Source: Hahella sp. (GTDB taxonomy: Bacteria; Pseudomonadota; Gammaproteobacteria; Pseudomonadales; Oleiphilaceae). From it: DNA of 64,000 nucleotides. Shown here in pieces: positions 62,444-64,000 of this stretch (position 1 is its first letter; the number at the start of each line of letters is the position of its first letter). Position numbers and translations under genes: made by a program. The notes beneath the pieces were generated by a model. It searched no databases. It was not told the origin of the DNA and was given only the letters and a program-made list of their open reading frames with translations. The stretch lies in NCBI GenBank assembly GCA_028280065.1, contig JANQMN010000102.1, positions 28,918 to 92,917 of the forward strand, written 5' to 3'.

Positions 62444-63199
62444 ATGACAATCAATAAGCTAATCGATCCAACCCGTCACTCGCTCAAACTGCTTCTGTTA
62501 CAAATACGCGAAGCTGAAACCGTTAGGCGCGAGGAACACGAGAGCTTCGCCAGGTATTGTAAAGTTCGCAAAGATCAAATTGATATACTAAACGTGTTTG
62601 ACGATCCCGAGTTTTCCCTCAGTTGTACAGACGGTTATGATGCGCTGTTAGTCGGGGGAGCAAGTGATGCAAGTGTGTTGGAACCAGATACCTATACATT
62701 CGTGCCTCGTTCCCAACAACTCATGGCGAAATGCGTCGAAGAGAAAACCCCGGTGTTCGCCTCCTGTTTCGGCTTCCAACTAGCTGCACTCGCACTCGGA
62801 GGGCGCATTGTTCACGATGGCGAGAACTACGAAATGGGCACAATTCCGGTCTTTACAACAGAGGCAGCAAAAACAGATCCTTTGTTTGAAGGCGTTGAAC
62901 AACCATTCTTCGCTGTTTCAGTGCATAAAGAAAAAGCATTGAATACACCTCCCGGAACCGTTGAGCTTGCGAAAACTGACGCCTGCTGCCATTCCTTCAA
63001 AGTCATTGACAGTCCTTTTTGGGCGTTTCAGTTTCACCCAGAGGTTGACCGAAACACCTTGGTTGAACGATTAACCTTTTATAAATCCCGCTACACTAGT
63101 GGCGACTCTCATTTGGATGCCGTCCTGCGCGAGGCGAAAGAAACGCCCTTCTCAAATGGCTTGTGCGAAAGATTTATCGACTTTTTGTTGCAGAATTGA
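62444..63199 (+). CDS. class I glutamine amidotransferase-like protein
   Basis: Encodes 251 residues. The catalytic triad is in place: Cys108 (FASCFGFQLAALALGG), His198 and Glu200 (FQFHPEVD). The domain stands alone, as in GMP-synthase-like amidotransferases that act on gamma-glutamyl compounds, with no synthetase domain. It is divergent from leuA and no polyamine or nucleotide gene is beside it. The substrate is unknown. The ribosome binding site is weak. Confidence 0.8.
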   Translation: MTINKLIDPTRHSLKLLLLQIREAETVRREEHESFARYCKVRKDQIDILNVFDDPEFSLSCTDGYDALLVGGASDASVLEPDTYTFVPRSQQLMAKCVEEKTPVFASCFGFQLAALALGGRIVHDGENYEMGTIPVFTTEAAKTDPLFEGVEQPFFAVSVHKEKALNTPPGTVELAKTDACCHSFKVIDSPFWAFQFHPEVDRNTLVERLTFYKSRYTSGDSHLDAVLREAKETPFSNGLCERFIDFLLQN

Positions 63200-63465
63200 A
63201 GTAAAGTTTCAAGATTTGCGTAACAATGCCTGGAAATTCCCTACTTTCGGCGATACCCGCTCAGTTTTTTCTGGAACAATAGCCTCGGTGTGTTACTATT
63301 GTTTAAGCTTAAGAATCAAACCTAGTCCGCGCAACAAAATGTACTCTTCGCTGTAACACTTTTCGCTAGAAATGTCGTCCTGAAGATTTTCACACTTTGT
63401 AAACCATGTTGGGTTTTTTTCAACAAGCTTTAAATTGAAACACTGTAATATCTTTAGGAGACAAA
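63200..63465 (+). promoter_or_regulatory. long leader of the cold shock gene
   Basis: The 266-base gap before the cold shock gene contains AT-rich DNA and a well-placed TAGGAG just before the ATG. Long leaders that fold differently at low temperature are known for cspA-type genes. I could not recognise an E. coli-style cold box or fix the transcription start. Confidence 0.35.
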
Positions 63466-63675
63466 ATGTCTAAGCTCACTGGCACAGTAAAGTGGTTTAA
63501 CGAAGAGAAAGGATTCGGCTTTATTAACCAAGACAACGGCGGCGATGATGTGTTCGTACACTTCCGCGCTATTCAAGCCAAAGGATTCAAAACTCTTTCC
63601 GAAGGACAAAAAGTATCCTTTGAAGTTGAACAAGGACAGAAGGGTTTGCAGGCGGCTAACGTCGTACCGATGTAA
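63466..63675 (+). CDS. cold shock protein, CspA family
   Basis: Encodes 69 residues, one cold shock domain. The RNA-binding motifs RNP1 (KGFGFI) and RNP2 (VFVHF) are present in [20 protein letters not shown] and [11 protein letters not shown]. It acts as an RNA chaperone. Many paralogues exist in such genomes, so a specific csp letter is not assigned. TAGGAG lies upstream. Confidence 0.95.
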   Translation: MSKLTGTVKWFNEEKGFGFINQDNGGDDVFVHFRAIQAKGFKTLSEGQKVSFEVEQGQKGLQAANVVPM

Positions 63676-63761
63676 TCCTGCTTTACGTGCTAGAACACTG
63701 AACAAGTGATCGCTAGACCTTTAATGTCAAAGTCGTCACTTTAAGTTGTACCAGCAAAAAC

Positions 63762-63791
63762 GAGGCTCTCATTGTGAGGGCCTTTTTTGTT
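63762..63791 (+). terminator. terminator after cold shock gene
   Basis: Stem GGCTCTCA / TGAGGGCC (one G-U pair) with a 3-base loop, followed by six T. It faces plus and lies about 90 bases after the cold shock stop codon. Confidence 0.85.
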
Positions 63792-63805
63792 GCCGCCTTA
63801 GTTGA

Positions 63806-63859
63806 GCACCCAATAAAAAACCCCACCCGGTTGCCCGGATGGGGTGTTTTATTGGGTGC
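63806..63859 (-). terminator. terminator after 5S rRNA, large inverted repeat
   Basis: The inner hairpin pairs CCCCACCCGG (63821-63830) with CCGGATGGGG (63835-63844), one mismatch inside, followed on the minus strand by a run of T (63820-63816). Outer arms GCACCCAATA (63806-63815) / TATTGGGTGC (63850-63859) extend it and reach into the last three bases of 5S rRNA. It ends the rRNA operon and may also stop plus-strand reading, since TTTT occurs on that side. Confidence 0.8.
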
Positions 63860-63972
63860 CTGACAACGACCTACTCTTGCATGGGATTCCACACTACCAT
63901 TGGCGCTGAACTGTTTCACTGCTGAGTTCGGAATGGAATCAGGTGGGGCCAGCTCGCTATTATCATCAGGCA
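63857..63972 (-). rRNA. rrf: 5S ribosomal RNA
   Basis: About 116 nt on the minus strand. The ends pair (TGCCTGATGAT at the 5' end, GTTGTCAGGCA at the 3' end), and the conserved core CCCACCTGATTCCATTCCGA, ACTCAGCAGTGAAAC, and GCCAATGGTAGTGTGG is present. It marks the end of an rRNA operon; the last 28 bases of the window belong to the 23S-5S spacer or 23S end. Confidence 0.95.
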
Positions 63973-64000
63973 AAAACCTGCGCTCTTAAGACTGCGTTAC

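Overview
The window is a stretch of chromosome from a gammaproteobacterium. Gene content and order resemble the Pseudomonas / Cellvibrio / Oceanospirillales side of the class: a full division and cell wall (dcw) cluster followed by lpxC, a DciA-type gene, an M23 peptidase, secA, argJ and mutT; rnpB between mraZ and rsmI; lpoA-yraN-SIS protein; sspAB beside petABC; rplM-rpsI. The species cannot be named from the sequence alone. Base composition is moderate, apart from an AT-rich patch at about 16.6-19.6 kb.

Layout: (1) 1-6.1 kb, plus strand: the end of a PilZ protein, a small secreted protein, the agmatine-to-putrescine pair aguA-aguB, a MoxR ATPase without its usual partners, and a membrane Ser/Thr kinase. 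(2) 6.1-16.6 kb, minus strand: a lipoprotein, then a type IV pilus-like chemosensory operon (pilG-pilH-pilI-substrate-binding protein-pilJ-chpA-cheW-cheW) with no CheR or CheB gene. (3) 16.6-19.6 kb: an AT-rich segment with two convergent methyltransferases of different families that share an N-terminal sequence module. (4) 19.6-29.2 kb, mostly minus: ribA, moaA, moaC, mutT, argJ, secA, an M23 peptidase, divergent dciA, and lpxC. (5) 29.3-46.4 kb, minus: ftsZ back to mraZ, a complete 15-gene dcw cluster with mostly overlapping stop and start codons, read from a clear sigma-70-type promoter studded with 10-bp-phased AGTGG repeats (probable MraZ operator). (6) 46.6-51.1 kb: RNase P RNA with enlarged peripheral helices, rsmI, lpoA, yraN and a SIS-domain isomerase. 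(7) 51.1-56.0 kb, minus: sspB, sspA, the cytochrome bc1 genes and the ribosomal protein pair rplM-rpsI, each group closed by a hairpin terminator. (8) 56.2-62.2 kb, minus: tatD, prfC, a CbiM-like permease, rimI, a HolD-like protein and leuA. (9) 62.4-64 kb: a glutamine amidotransferase-like protein, a cold shock protein, and the 5S rRNA end of an rRNA operon entering from the right on the minus strand.

Most of the window is conserved housekeeping DNA. The parts least explained by known gene sets are the chemosensory operon with a built-in periplasmic binding protein, the paired methyltransferases with a shared N-terminal module, the long HolD-like protein, and the structured non-coding DNA at mraZ, rnpB, secA and 5S. 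No CRISPR array, insertion sequence, prophage or tRNA gene was seen.
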